Below the pieces are notes generated by a model. That model was not told the DNA's origin, made no database searches, and worked only from the letters and a program-made list of their open reading frames with translations. A stretch of DNA of 64,000 nt from Effrenium voratum (lineage: Eukaryota > Sar > Dinophyceae > Suessiales > Symbiodiniaceae), in the NCBI GenBank assembly GCA_963377175.1, contig CAUJNA010003013.1, positions 431,882 to 495,881 of the forward strand, given 5' to 3'. The position numbers and the translations under genes were made by a program. Positions 50,861 through 63,049 of this stretch are shown piece after piece (positions within the stretch are counted from its first letter, which is position 1; every line of letters begins with the position of its first letter).

Positions 50861-53800
50861 CGACGCGCATGCCCGCAGCAGAGCTGATCAGAACTTGCAG
50901 AAGCTACGAAGGGACATCGATGTGTTTACGCTTGTTACTCACCTGCGGCGGGAGAGGTGCCAGAGTTTATTTAACGTCTTTCTATGCTTCCGGGCCACCC
51001 ATCGTCAAGTTAAACTCAATACTATTTGCGGTCTTTTGCCGGGATATTTTTTTGGCTTCACGACAATACGATTTCCTTTGCACCTGTGCAGTTGTCACCT
51101 GGTAAAATTTCTGTAGCTATTTTCAAAGAACATACCATCATCTTCTTTGTTCCCGTTTCTTTGCTTTCTCCAGCGCATTTGCCTTGGGTTTGGTGGCGTG
51201 CGTCTTTGCCACAAATGGAAGACGAACCAGAAAATAATAGGGGCTGTCGAAGTTCATATGATCCCTTAGCGAAAGTGAATGGTGCTGAAATTCCGGCCGC
51301 TGCTATTAGTGTGTGTTTGCGCAGGCGTCCCACCTAGAAGGACCAAACTTGATCATCTTTGGCCAAATCTGATATCTGATCAACACCACGTGTTTGATCA
51401 AGTTTGGTCAGCGTTGATCAAACTTTTTTGGGCGGGGGGTAAGAAAGTAGAATTGAGAGCCCCTCCCTCAATATCTCCCGCATATGTTTTTTGAATTTAG
51501 ACACCCAGACCCAAGCCTGATCTTCGAATGATTTTGCGAGGTGCGAAAGGTCGGCGTTTTTTTAACTAGAAGCCCCGAGCGCCCCAAGCATGTGCTCAGC
51601 TGTGCTCAGCTGCTCAGCCGTGCTCAGCTGCTCAGCCATGGTCAGCCGCTCAGCCTGTGTCAAAGAAAATAGAAACTGCACCGCCCAAATCAATAGCAAC
51701 CCCGCGTTGTGGAATCAACAAAGTGTGTAGAAGACACATTGCTTCTATCAACATAAACGTACCAAACCAATAAAGTTTAACATATTCTGTTGGTCAGGAC
51801 CAAAAGCCGACCAAGTTTTGGGAGACATGCATCTTTGAGCATTTACTGATGGATGTGTTGGACAACGAAGAGTGGTCTTCTACATGTGTAGCGCTGTGGC
51901 TAGAAGTCGCGTTGCCTGGCCAGAGGGAGGGAGGGGCTGAGAGATTCATTTTTTGTTGTGCAAGGATATATTTTCCGCAGCGTTTCTGTGTCCGATGGTT
52001 GACGCGCTTGCCGCGCAAGTTTTGAACCTTGAGAAATTGAGAAATGACTGGCGCAGAAGCTCCTAACGCATTTCGGCAAAGTCCCTGCCCCACGTGCCAC
52101 CTGCCCGGCTCTTGAATATGCAATTCTTCCGCTCCTAACTGCCGCTTTCGGCCAGGCGCATGGCTGCAAGCGGCAGCAATACAAATCCTGTGTAGCTGCA
52201 AAAACCTTGTCTAGCTACAGGAATATCAGTCTGCTGTAGCGGCTACAAGAGGTTTAATTCCTTTTGGCCACCGCTAGAGAATCTTGTATCCCTCCCCAAC
52301 GCTAAAGAGGACGCGCGCCCCATGCAACTGCAGCAGCTACAAGAAAATAGTCCTTTGCACCTACTGCAGTTACAGGAGTAGAAGCCCCTGTAACTACAGC
52401 GGCTACAAGTTTAACAAGTGGCAGGTTCCTTGGCTGGGCTACGGTGTATTTGTTGTGTTGAATATCATGTTAAACTAGTATTCATTGTTTTGGGGGAAGT
52501 TTGTCTCTGGAACATGTCTTTGGACAAATCTTTCGGGACGTCTTCCGCAATGATTCCAGGAACGCCTTGGGGATGTCTTGGGTATCTTTGAGGGTTTTTG
52601 GACATGTGTTGAAGACTGGGTTGCTTCTAGTTAAGGTGTCTTTCTAGTCGTGTCGTTCGCGATTTCTGTGAGAACCAGCTCGTATTGGTGAGGCCTGGCG
52701 ATTTGTTTCAAGCACGAAACCATTCCCACTCAGGTGCAAACCAAAGTCATACCAAAGTATGGCTTCCCTGCTGACCTCGGCGGCGTCTTTGAAATGGTGG
52801 TACTCGCCTCAGCTCGATGACGTGGGTTCTACAAAACAGTGAGTGGCCATGGTTTGAACATGAGAGCGAGCGAGCGTGCTCAGAAGTCAGGGTTCCAACA
52901 TGTCGGGGGGGCGGGCGGGGGGGGGCTTGCCCCACAAGAGAGTGGGTGTGTCAAAACGCAGCCCGCGACAGACGCGCCCGCTTCGCCGCAATTTTGCCGA
53001 GTTCAGCTGGTGTCCTGGTTCGTTTTTGCGCAAAAAGTGGTTCTGACACAAACTGCCGCGCGATCAAAGGCGCCCGTCGCAGAAAGGCGCTTTTTGTTTC
53101 AAGGCAGAAACTTCGGCTATTGCAAGTTCGTGTTGCCGGTGCCTATTTTACCGTTGCAAGTACGCTGAGTGTGGCCAGATTTCATTGTCATTTAGTATGG
53201 CTAGCGCTTCATTTACTACTGTCGACAGTACATTCCTTACACCAGTACAATTTTCCCAAGACCAGGTTTTAAATTGAACTAAATCAGCATTGGGTCGAAA
53301 ATTGCCAGGGCTTCATTTGGTATGCCCGTCCTGCCACGTGAAAGAAAGGGGCCACAAAAAATGCAAGACGGCAGTGACGGCTGAAACTCAGTGCTTTGGT
53401 GGCCTCGTCTGCCCCAGAATGAATTTTTGGAGGCCATTTTCAAGTGAGAAGAATGTCCGTCCTGGCCTGTCCTGCCCGTTGCCGTTTTCACGGCCAATTG
53501 GTTGCAGCGCTGTGTTATTTCTGTTTCTCACAGCCACTTGGCGGTCTTCACGGCTTTTCACGCTTTTTGCACGGCCGCCTGGCCTTTGTCGAGTTTCACG
53601 GCGAAATCGCTTGTTCAAGCCAAAATGCTTGTTTGGCTTTTGCCGGGTAAAATGCGATTAAACGCACCTCTAGGCTGAGGGTGCCTCTAGGGCAAACGCC
53701 GCACCGCATCGCGCGGATAGCCCAGTCTCGCATTCCAGACTTCTGGTTAATGAGACTTGTCCTGACCTTGCTTGGTAGGCAGATCACGTGTAAAATTGGA

Positions 53801-54079
53801 TTTCAGCACTTGGGAGGCTGAACTGACTCATTCTGATGAGTTGATCACGTCGATCTTCAGTTCTCTTCCGCTAGGGGAGAGATTGCAAAACGGCCGGCTG
53901 TTGAGCGGGGGTGGCCCAACATGATTCTTGAAAAGGATGCGCCTTTTGCGTGATGTGCTTTCTGAAGCGCTAATGTGGCGTTTTGGGGAGTTGAGGCGGA
54001 GTATCCTAGGGCTTTACTGGGTCTTGGATGCGGTTTTGGACAACAGTGGTGAGGACTCTATCATGCAAACCATTATGAT
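50861..54079. other. Mostly low-copy, several small inverted repeats, no gene recognised
   Basis: Small features: TGATCAA-type palindromic sequence at 51,345-51,425; GTGCTCAGCTGCTCAGC repeats at 51,590-51,660; opposed GTAGCGGCTACAAG and CTGCAGTTACAGG blocks at 52,190-52,415; and TTTTCACGGCC repeats at 53,485-53,600, which recur near 59,670-59,760. The frame at 52,817-53,272 (151 codons) and that at 53,290-53,661 (123 codons) show no recognised domain. Confidence 0.5.
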
Positions 54080-54240
54080 ATCCCCACTCCCTTGAATCTC
54101 GAAAATGCGGAGGGGACGTCTGACAATGTAATTTGAATTTTCGCAACCCCAAAAAAGAATTGGACCCCCCAAGTGTGTATATCCGGGTTTTTTGAGGGGG
54201 GAGGGGGGGTATGACAGCAGATTATATCCTATGTGGCGAA
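54080..54240 (+). repeat. Dispersed repeat D (copy 2)
   Basis: GGAGGGGACGTCTGACAATG, a TTTGAATTTTCGCA block, then GTGTGTATATCCGGGTTTTT and a G run. It follows the order of 11,240-11,350. Confidence 0.65.
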
Positions 54241-54449
54241 CACCTGTGGCCCTGAAATAGAAAGACAAAAATTAGTTAGAGTATGCTGGGAAAAGCATTC
54301 TCACTACCTTAATTATTTCCATTTGGAGCAAATTTTAGACGCAGATTTTTCTAGTTCCCCACATTCTTTTGTGCGGTTCTTATTCTTAGCGCTGCGCCCG
54401 CCGCCTGGCACCCGCCCCGCCGCACCCGCCGCAACCGCCGCACCCTTAC

Positions 54450-57400
54450 TCTCACGCTTCGCTCACTCACTCGCTCACTCACTCACTCACTCACTCACTC
54501 ACTCACTCACTCACTCACTGACTCACTGACTCACTGACTCACTGACTCGCTCACTGACTCACTCACTCACTCACTCACTGACTCACTCACTCACTCACTC
54601 ACTCACTCATTCACTGACTCACTCACTGACTCACTCACTCACTGACTCACTGACTCACTGACTCACTCACTGACTCACTGACTCACTCACTGACTCACTC
54701 ACTGACTCACTGACGCACTCAAATCACTCACTCACTCACTCACTCACTCACTCACTCACTGACTCACTGACTCATTGACTCACTGACTCACTGACTCACT
54801 GACTCACTGACTCACTCACTCACTCACTCACTCACTGACTCACTGACTCACTGACTCACTGACTCACACTCACTCAGTCACTGACTCACTGACTCACTCA
54901 CTCACTCACTCACTCACTCACTCACTCACTCACTCACTCACTCACTCACTCACTCACTCACTCACTCACTCACTCACTCACTCACTCACTCACTCACTCA
55001 CTCACTCACTCACTCACTCCACTCACTCACTCACTCACTCACTCACTCACTCACTCACTCACTCACTCACTCACTCACTCACTCACTCACTCACTCACTC
55101 ACTCACTCACTCACTCACTCACTCACTCACTCACTCACTCACTCACTCACTCACTCACTCACTCACTCACTCACTCACTCACTCACTCACTCACTCACTC
55201 ACTCACTCACTCCACTCACTCACTCACTCACTCACTCACTCACTCACTCACTGACTGACTCACTGACTGACTCACTGACTCACTGACTCACTGACTCACT
55301 GACTCACTGACTCACTGACTCACTGACTCACTGACTCACTGACTCACTCACTGGACTCACTGACTCACTGACTCACTGACTCACTGACTCACTGACTCAC
55401 TCACTCACTCACTCACTGACTCACTGACTCACTCACTCACTCACTCACTGACTCACTGACTCACTGACTCACTGACTCACTGACTCACTGACTCACTGAC
55501 TCACTGACTCACTGACTCACTCACTGACTCACTGACTCACTGACTCACTGACTCACTGACTCACTGACTCACTGACTCACTGACTCACTGACCCACTCTC
55601 ACTGACTCACTGACTCACTGACTCACTGACTCACTGACTCACTGACTCACTGACTCACTCACTCACTCACTCACTCACTCACTCACTCACTCACTCACTC
55701 ACTCACTCACTCACTCACTCACTCACTCACTCCACTCCAATCCATCCACTCCACTCCACTCCACTCCACTCCCACTCCACTCCACTCCACTCCACTCCAC
55801 TCCACTCCACTCCACTCCACTCCACTCCACTTCACTCCACTCCACTCACTCCACTCCACTTCCACCCACTCACTCCACTCCACTCCACTCCACTCCACTC
55901 CACTCCACTCCACTCACTCACTCCACTCACTCACTCATCCACTCACTCACTCACTCCACTCACTCACTCACTCACTCACTCACTCACTCACTCACTCACT
56001 CCACTCACTCCACTCCACTCCACTCCACTCCACTCCACTCCACTCCACTCCACCCCACCCCACTCCACTCCACTCCACTCCACTCCACTCCACTCCACTC
56101 CACTCCACTCCACTCCACTCCACTCCACTCCACTCCACTCCACTCCACTCCACTCCACTCCCCTCCACTCCACTCCACTCCACTCCACTCCACTCCACTC
56201 CACTCCACTCCACTCCACTCCACTCCACTCCACTACCACTCCACTCCACTCCACTCCACTCCACTCCACTCCACTCCACTCCACTCCACTCCACTCCACT
56301 CCACTCCACTCCACTCACTCCACTCACTCACTCACTCACTCACTCACTCACTCACTCACTCACTCACTCACTCACTCACTGACTCACTCACTCACTCACT
56401 CACTCACTCACTCACTCACTGTGAGGCAGTGAGTGAGTCAGTGAGTCAGTGATTGAGTCAGTGAGTGAGTGACTGAGTCAAGTGAGTCAGTGAGCGAGTC
56501 AGTGAGTGAGTATCACTCACTGACTCACTCACACACTCACTCACTCACTCACTCACTCACTCACTGACTCACTCACTGACTCACTGACTCACTGACTCAC
56601 TGACTCACTGACTCACTGACTCACTGACTCACTGACTCACTGTCAGTGAGTCAGTGAGTCAGTGAGTTAGTGAGTGAATGAGTGAGTGAGTGAGTGAGTG
56701 AGTCAGTGGGTGAGTGAGTGAGTCAGTGAGTGAGTGAGTGAGTGAGTGAGTGAGTGAGTGAAGTGAGTGAGCATGAGTGAGTGAGTGAGTGTGAGTGAGT
56801 GAGTGAGCCAGTGAGTGAGTGAGTGAGTGAGTGGGAGTGAGTGAGTGTTGAGTGATGTGAGTGAGTGAGTCAGAGAGTGAGTGAGTGAGTGAGTGAGTGA
56901 GTGAGTGAGTGAGTGAGTGAGTGAGAGTGAGTGATGTGAGTGTCAGTGAGTCAGTGAGTGAGTGAGTGAGTGAGTGAGTGAGTGAGTGAGTGAGTGAGTG
57001 AGTGAGTGAGTGAGTGAGTGAGTGAGTGAGTGAGTGAGGTGAGTGAGGTGAGTGAGGTGAGTGAGTGAGTGAGTGAGTGAGTGAGTGAGTGAGTGAGTGA
57101 GTGAGTGAGTGAGTGAGTGAGTGAGTGAGTGTGTGAGTGAGTGAGTGAGTGAGTGAGTGAGTGAGTGAGTGAGTGAGTGAGTGAGTGAGTGAGTGAGTGA
57201 GTGAGTGAGTGAGTGAGTGAGTGAGCGAGTCAGTGAGTCAGTCAGTCAGGCAGTCAGTCAGTCAGCGCGTGAGTGAGTCAGTCAGTCAGTCAGTCAGTCA
57301 GTGAGTCAGCGCGTCAGCAAGTGAGTCAATGAGTGAGTGAGTGAGTGAGTGAGTGAGTGAGTGAGTGAGGGAGCGAGTGAGTGAGTGAGTGAGTGAGTCA

Positions 57401-57895
57401 GCAAGTCAGTGAGTGAGTGAGTGAGTGAGTGAGTGAGTGAGTGAGTGAGCGAGTCAGTGAGTGAGTGAGGTGAGCTCACTGACACTCACTCACTCACTGA
57501 CTCACTGACTCACTGACTCACTCACTGACTCTCACTCACTGACTCGCTCACTCACTCACTCACTCAGTCACTGACTCACTGACTTACTGACTCACTCACT
57601 CTCTCACTCACTCACTGACTCACTGACTCACTGACTCACTGACTCACTGACTCATTCACTCACTCACTCACTCACCCACCCACCCACTCACTCACTCACG
57701 CACTCACTCACTGACTCACTCACTCACTCACTCACTCACTCACTCACTCACTCACTCACTCACTCACTCACTCACTCACTCACTCACTCACTCACTCACT
57801 CACTCACTCACTCACTCACTCACTCACTCACTCACTCACTCACTCATGTCACTCACTCACTGTTACGCACTGTCACTCACTGTCACTCACTGTCA
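54450..57895. repeat. 3.4-kb CACT/CTCA satellite with strand switches
   Basis: The base unit is the tetranucleotide CACT, often alternating with GACT to give the 8-mer CACTGACT. A CCACT pentamer block runs from about 55,730 to 56,310. The plus strand reads CTCA-type to 56,420, then GTGA-type to about 56,511, CTCA-type to 56,642, GTGA-type to about 57,474, and CTCA-type again to 57,895. At 56,643 the switch is a perfect inverted repeat with at least 24-bp arms and a one-base loop. Trp/Ser/Gly/Val/Glu-rich frames in the pentamer part follow the 5-bp period and are not genes. Confidence 0.97.
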
Positions 57896-57929
57896 CCAAC
57901 TGTCACTCACACTCACACTGACTATCTGG

Positions 57930-58720
57930 GTGCACATTGGGTAGCTGTCTAAAAAGACTGGATGTTGCCGAGCGCGCGGCGGACCAGTTTTGCAAGACTC
58001 TTTGGTGATGGCTTGCAGGTTTCGTGGCAGGTGCAGATTTTCCTGCATCTGGGTGCACGTTGGCGTGACAGGGACACGTTGGTAGCTGTCTAAAAGGACT
58101 GGATGTTGTCGAGCGCGTGGCTGAGGGCCACAGGCACAGCGCTTTGGAGATGGCTTGCAGATTTCGTGGCAGGCGCGGCGTTTCCTGTATCTGGGTGCGT
58201 GTGTGCGTGGCAGAGGCAACATTTGGTAGCTGTCTGACGGGACGTGATGTTGCCGAGCTCGCGGCTGAGGGCCCAGTTTTGCGTGACAGGCGCAGATGGT
58301 GTCGTGGCAGGCGCAGAATTTCCTGCATTTGGGTGCACGTTGGCGTGACATGGACAGCATTTGGTCATTTGGTAGCTGTCTAAAAGGACTGGATGTCGAG
58401 CGCGCGGCTGAGGGCCCCATTTTGCGTGACAGGCGCGCGCTTTGGAGGTGGCTTGCAGATTTCGTGGCAGGCGCGGCATTTCCTGTATCTGGGTGCGCGT
58501 TAGCGTGACGTTGACAGCATTAGCATTCGGCAGCTGTCTAAAAGGACTGGATGGTGTCGAGCGCGCGGCTGAGAGCTCCATGCAGGCGCGGCATTTCCTG
58601 TATCTGGGTGCGCGTTGGCGTGACGTTGACAGCATTAGCATTCGGTAGCTGTCTAAAAGGACTGGATGTTGTCGAGCGCGCGGCTGAGGGCCCCGTTTTG
58701 CGTGACAGGCGCTGCGCTTT
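57930..58720 (+). repeat. ~145-bp tandem array, six copies
   Basis: The unit has GGTAGCTGTCTAAAAGGACT, GGATGTTGTCGAGCGCGCGG, CTGAGGGCCC, TTTTGCGTGACAGGCGCAG, then GATTTCGTGGCAGGCGCGGC and CTGTATCTGGGTGCGCGTTG. Starts lie near 57,940, 58,081, 58,226, 58,372, 58,530 and 58,647; the fifth unit is shortened. It begins where the CACT satellite ends, and a further copy at 60,490-60,775 is again followed by CACT repeats. Confidence 0.92.
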
Positions 58721-58870
58721 GGACAGAAAAAGAAAGAAGAGAGAGAAAGAAAAGAGACCAAAAGCGAAAGACAACAAGAAAGAGACAACAATCAAAACAA
58801 TCTCTCGCTCCAAATTTTAGGTGTTGTATGTTTGAAACTTCCGCTTCGCCGGCTTTGCTGGTATACTTGC
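58721..58870 (+). repeat. Purine tract with conserved TTTGAAACTTCCGC tail
   Basis: GAAA/GAGA-rich sequence to about 58,800, then TTTTAGGTGTTGTATGTTTG and AAACTTCCGCTTCGCCGGC. The tail matches 44,337-44,370. Confidence 0.75.
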
Positions 58871-60119
58871 CGGGTAGGCAGCCAATGCGTAATCAGGCAA
58901 CTTGACTTCTGTTGAGCAACATCCTTATTTGGGCTTTAATAAGCGGGTAATCAGCCCTTATTTGTGATTTCACGTAAACAGCCCCAACAAACCCCTTAGT
59001 TTGCCAAATTTATTTTTTGTCGCTTTTGGGCGCCAAACCGGCTCGCGCGCAAAAAACGAAGGGTGTGACCCTCGCGCGCCCCCCCCCCCAATAACTAAGC
59101 CCGAATGAAGCCCTTACTAAGCTAGGTGTTCTACGAAAAACGTTGCAAACACGTGAAATTTGGCACAGTGTTTGGGGCAAGCCAGATTGAAATCCTTGAC
59201 TCAGCGCTGTTCCATTTTCTACAGGTCTCATTATTCGTCGCCTGCGACATGACACCCTTCATGCTTCACACCCTTCCAGTGCTCTCGCGCCTGACGGCGT
59301 TCACCTGGCCCTCAGCGAGTTACAACAAGCCAGTCCGACGCCAACCTTTACCCAACCTGCAACACCAACCACCTTAAGCCGCAACCTAAACCCGCCAAAC
59401 TCCCCAAACCAACCCCAAACCCGGCCCGAAACCGGCCCTAATCAACAACAACCGCAGCGCCACAGGCCACACAAAAAAAAGGCCCGCCACGAGCGGAGCG
59501 TGTGTATCACCCCCACCTCCCCGCGCGCAGCCCCACCAGCTGCCACCTCCCCCTTCAACTATGCCGGCCTGCTGGCTGAACTACCAGGAGGCTCCGACTC
59601 GCAAGTTACTTAGGCCGTGTGAGCTAAGGAGGTTTCGAGAGGACAAGATAACTCAGAGCTTGAAATTTCACGAGTTTTCACGACTTTTTCACGGAGTAGT
59701 AACGGCCTTTCACTTTCCCGCGCAGTTATCACGGCCGTTCGGCCGAGTTTTCATGGCTTTACGGGGGCCAACGAGCGAGGTAACTTGGGACTCGGAGCCT
59801 CCTGGTAGTGCCCGGGCGATGCGGAAGTAATACCGAACGGATACCAAATATTCCATCGCCCCAGCCACACGTGGGAGGGGACCCAGGACGCAGGCACGGA
59901 TATATATATATATATATCTATATATTTATTTATGTCGCGTATATATATATATATATTTTTAAATCTACATATTTGCCTTGTGTGTACAAATGGATATACA
60001 CATGTGGAACCCCCTCAAAAATACACAGATTTTTGCGATTTCCAACTTTTTTCAGGCACGTCAATCGAGCATTTAACTGTGCGCGCATCTGCTGACATTT
60101 GACTGTGACTGCGCCCGCC
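58871..60119. other. Low-copy sequence with (AT)n, no gene recognised
   Basis: Contains CTTATTTGTGATTTCACG-type AT-rich sequence near 58,960, a run of nine C's near 59,085, C- and A-rich sequence at 59,375-59,450, TTTTCACGG repeats at 59,670-59,760 and an AT dinucleotide run at about 59,900-59,956. No gene is supportable. Confidence 0.5.
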
Positions 60120-60475
60120 TAAAACACTTGAAAAGGCTTTAAAGCACCTTTTGGATCTAAGATTCAATATTCAAGGTTCTCACAACTCTAATCTTGAAAT
60201 GAGTAGGGCACCCCCCCCAAACACTTTAAAGCGCTCTGAAGTCTAAGATTCGAGATTCAAGATTTCCAGGACCCTAGATCTTGAACCCGTGATAAAAAAA
60301 AACACATGAAAGCGCTTTAAAGCGTTTTGGGACCCCATTCTGGATTTAAGATTCAAGATCGTGAGAGTTGAATCTTGAATCTTAGATCCAAGCCTTTGGG
60401 GGGGTCGCGAACTGGATTCAAGATTCAAGATCTCGAGCCTTGGGAATCTTGAATATTGAATCTTAGACCCACGAG
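60120..60475. repeat. AAGATTCAAGATT repeats in both orientations
   Basis: Direct blocks such as TCTAAGATTCGAGATTCAAG and inverted blocks such as AATCTTGAATCTTAGATCC alternate, with TTTAAAGCGC spacers. A hairpin-forming pair lies at about 60,341-60,390 and another at about 60,413-60,465. Confidence 0.8.
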
Positions 60476-60489
60476 CGCTTGAAAGTATC

Positions 60490-60850
60490 TGCTTTCAGTC
60501 ATGGCTTGCAGATTTCGTGGCAGGCGCGGCATTTCCTGTAGGTGCGTGTGTGCGTGGCAGAGGCAGCGATTGGCAGCTGTCTAAAGGGACTGGATGTTGT
60601 CGAGCGCGCGGCTGAGGGCCCAATTTTGCGTGACAGGCGCAGCGCTTTGGAGATGGCTTGCAGATTTCGTGGCAGGCGCTGCGTTTCCTGCATTTGGGCG
60701 CACGTTGGGCATTTGGTAGGTTTGCGTCGTAGGCGCAGCTCTTTGGAGCTGGCTTGCAAATTTCGGCCCATGACTCACCCACGCACTGACTCACTGTACT
60801 TACTCACACTCACTCCCGCTGACTCACTCTCACTGACTCATCTGGGTGTG
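60490..60850 (+). repeat. Stray copy of the ~145-bp unit with CACT repeats
   Basis: 60,495-60,770 carries GATTTCGTGGCAGGCGCGGC, GGCAGCTGTCTAAAGGGACT, GGATGTTGTCGAGCGCGCGG and a second GCAGATTTCGTGGCAGGCG. From about 60,770 to 60,840 follow CTCACTGAC-type repeats, the same pairing as at 57.9 kb but in the opposite order. Confidence 0.85.
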
Positions 60851-60979
60851 TGTTTGTGTGGCAGAGGCAGCGTCTAGCAGTGTTTCTGCTAGGTGTAGTT
60901 TCACGCTTTAGCAGCTGGCTGTAAAAATTGGAAGCGGCACAGACGCAGGGTCACTCATTAAGATGAGATAGCATCTGTG

Positions 60980-62440
60980 TTCCTTTGTTGTCGTTAGCCG
61001 CTTTTCGATTATTGTGCGTGCTGTTTACCGCAGCCGTTCTGATTACTACCGGATTGTCAGCTGCTTATTGGCCACGCGGCATCGCACACACCGTGATCAA
61101 CCCGGGGCCGGAATTGGAGAGAACCCAACATGGCCTTGGGCTTTTGACGCCATGGTTGGAGCGGTGGTGGGCCAACTGCCCTGCGCGATCACGAAGCTCC
61201 GCCAGCAGCCGCAGCCCGGCCTGCTCAGATGGAAGAGCGGGGGGACGAGGGAAACTTTCGGCGCTATCAGGCTGATCTCCGGCTGCGCGCCTCTTCTTAC
61301 TTGGTGAGGCTAGCACACTAGTCCAGCTCGAAAGAAACAATTCCCACTCAAACAGCGACGGAACAGATGCCAGTAGAATACAATCATGGCACGTGGCGAG
61401 CGTGTGTCTGCAAAGCTGGTGTACGAGTGCGGGGTCCAGGCCGGGAGAGGCAGTGTGGTTTGTGTCAGTGGTGGGCAGCGGCGGGGCACGACAGCAAGAC
61501 TCCCGACATGATGGGTCAAGGGCGCTGCAAGAGCTTTTCTCGGGGCACGGTTGGGCTGCAGCGTCTCGAGCGCGGCTGGAAAGCAGGCCTGGTCTGTCTT
61601 GTATTTCTGGACGCTGCAAGAGCTTTGGAGCGTGAGCATTTTGCCCTGAAACCCTTGCTCTTGTTGCATCCACTGGGGCTTGGACTGCGGCAGTCGGCCG
61701 CTGCGTGCTTCTGGCTTGGACAGTTGCCACGCTTACCTTGGCTGGAGGAACCTCGGCAACTCCTGCTAATGTATGAATTCTATGGCGCAGTGCATTTACG
61801 GATGCAGCCCTCGCCGCCCAAAGAGCCACTGTCTAGACACTTGCTGGGAGTATGTCTCGCCCGCTGCGCTGCTGCGCCAACTGCTCCTACCGCTTTCCTA
61901 CGACTGCGCCCCACATCTGACACCTTTGCGCGACAATAACAGAAATGCTAGTTGCTTGGTCCGCAGGAGACTATGTTCACATGGATGGGATCCATGTGCT
62001 GTCTGGATTTCTTGATGACGGCAGTGTCACAGGGGGCAGCCTGACGCAGGTGCATTTTGCTGACGACTTTTGGAAATCTACGTCGGCAGTGATTCTTCGT
62101 TTGCAGCAAGGTCCAGAGCCGAATTCTGGGCAAGGCGCTTGGCAGAGATAGCTTGCCTCAATTTGCTAGCTGTGAATCTTTGGTTTTGTGCAGCATTTTT
62201 GCTCGTGTGTCTAGGTAATGATGTTTGCGTCAAATATCTTTGTGGCTGTGTGCTCTGTGGCTTGCAGGCCCAATATTCTTTAACCGGCTTTGTTTCGTAT
62301 GTCAACGACCACTATGTCGCTTACCTTGCGCATGGGCAACAGTGGTATTGCCTGGCCACTCAGCGGGGTCTGAAGTGTCCCAAGTGCAGTTGCCGTCTCT
62401 GAAGCCAATACGGTTTTCTTGGGGAAGGTGTTGCGCCGGA
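60980..62440 (+). pseudogene. Coding-like patches, possible ubiquitin-hydrolase-like end
   Basis: Several plus-strand patches look protein-like in different frames: E-N-P-T-W-P-W-A-F-D-A-M-V-G near 61,113; D-T-C-W-E-Y-V-S-P-A-A-L-L near 61,840; and A-G-D-Y-V-H-M-D-G-I-H-V-L-S-G-F-L-D-D near 61,960. Near 62,270-62,360 there is Y-S-L-T-G-F-V-S-Y-V-N-D-H-Y-V-A-Y and G-Q-Q-W-Y. The last piece recalls the His box of ubiquitin carboxyl-terminal hydrolases (HYVAY then WY). It may begin after a GTGGCTTGCAG acceptor at about 62,268, and it runs into other frames after 62,365. It is too short to name. A minus-strand frame of 254 codons (61,065-61,829) also exists, with Ala/Pro/Ser-rich composition and no motif. 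Confidence 0.3.
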
Positions 62441-62919
62441 AAAGGCCCCATCCCTTTTCAAGTGGCTGTTATGCCTGGAGCACAAACGAGTTCGGGTTCT
62501 CCAGAAGGCACCCTTTGGGGTGAATTGGAGTAAGGAGAATTGTTATGACTAGTAGAATAGTTAGCGAACAAAACTAATCTTGAACTTCCCAAAAAGCCGT
62601 GCCTTTGGGAGTAACGGCAATCTGAAAGTGCCCAGAAGGCACCCACCCTCTCGAGAATTGCGATGTTCGCCGAAAGTTTCTTAACGAGAACGAGAATCAG
62701 TCGCCAAAGGGCTCCCGTCGACAAAAACAAGTCGACAAAAGCCCAAAACGCACATGACAATCCCAAAAGCCCATCCATTCTAGAAAGTTGCAGAATTAGA
62801 GACTTAGAGACTTAGTTGGAGTGCCCCAACAGTCACACGCCCTTGTGGAAGTATATGCAATGATTCGAATATTTGGAGAACAAAGGGCTTCTCACTTGGG
62901 GTTGGTGTGCTTGGCGTGA
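62441..62919. other. Low-copy sequence, no gene recognised
   Basis: Has AGAAGGCACCC twice (near 62,505 and 62,634) and TCGACAAAA repeats near 62,720-62,740. No gene is supportable. Confidence 0.5.
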
Positions 62920-62925
62920 GTCTCT

Positions 62926-62959
<34 letters not shown>

Positions 62960-62976
62960 CCCTCTCTCTCTCTCTG
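62920..62976. repeat. CT dinucleotide microsatellite
   Basis: Nearly pure CT repeats with two CC interruptions. Confidence 0.97.
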
Positions 62977-63049
62977 TTTGTGTTTGCGGGTCACTTGCCA
63001 TTATGGGGGGCGAGGGTGGGAAATTCTCACGCGCGCGCGCGCCGCAGAG

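Noticed and set aside
55719..56327. Trp-Ser-Gly-Val-Glu repeat 'proteins' on the minus strand
   Set aside because: They arise from the CCACT pentamer, which has no stop in these frames. No start context or flanking coding sequence.
59375..59450. Telomere-like C/A-rich sequence
   Set aside because: Only one CCTAAACCC-like unit; the remainder is irregular and not a CCCTAAA array.
61065..61829. 254-codon minus-strand ORF
   Set aside because: Ala/Pro/Ser/Arg-rich in a GC-rich stretch, antisense to more protein-like patches, with no motif.
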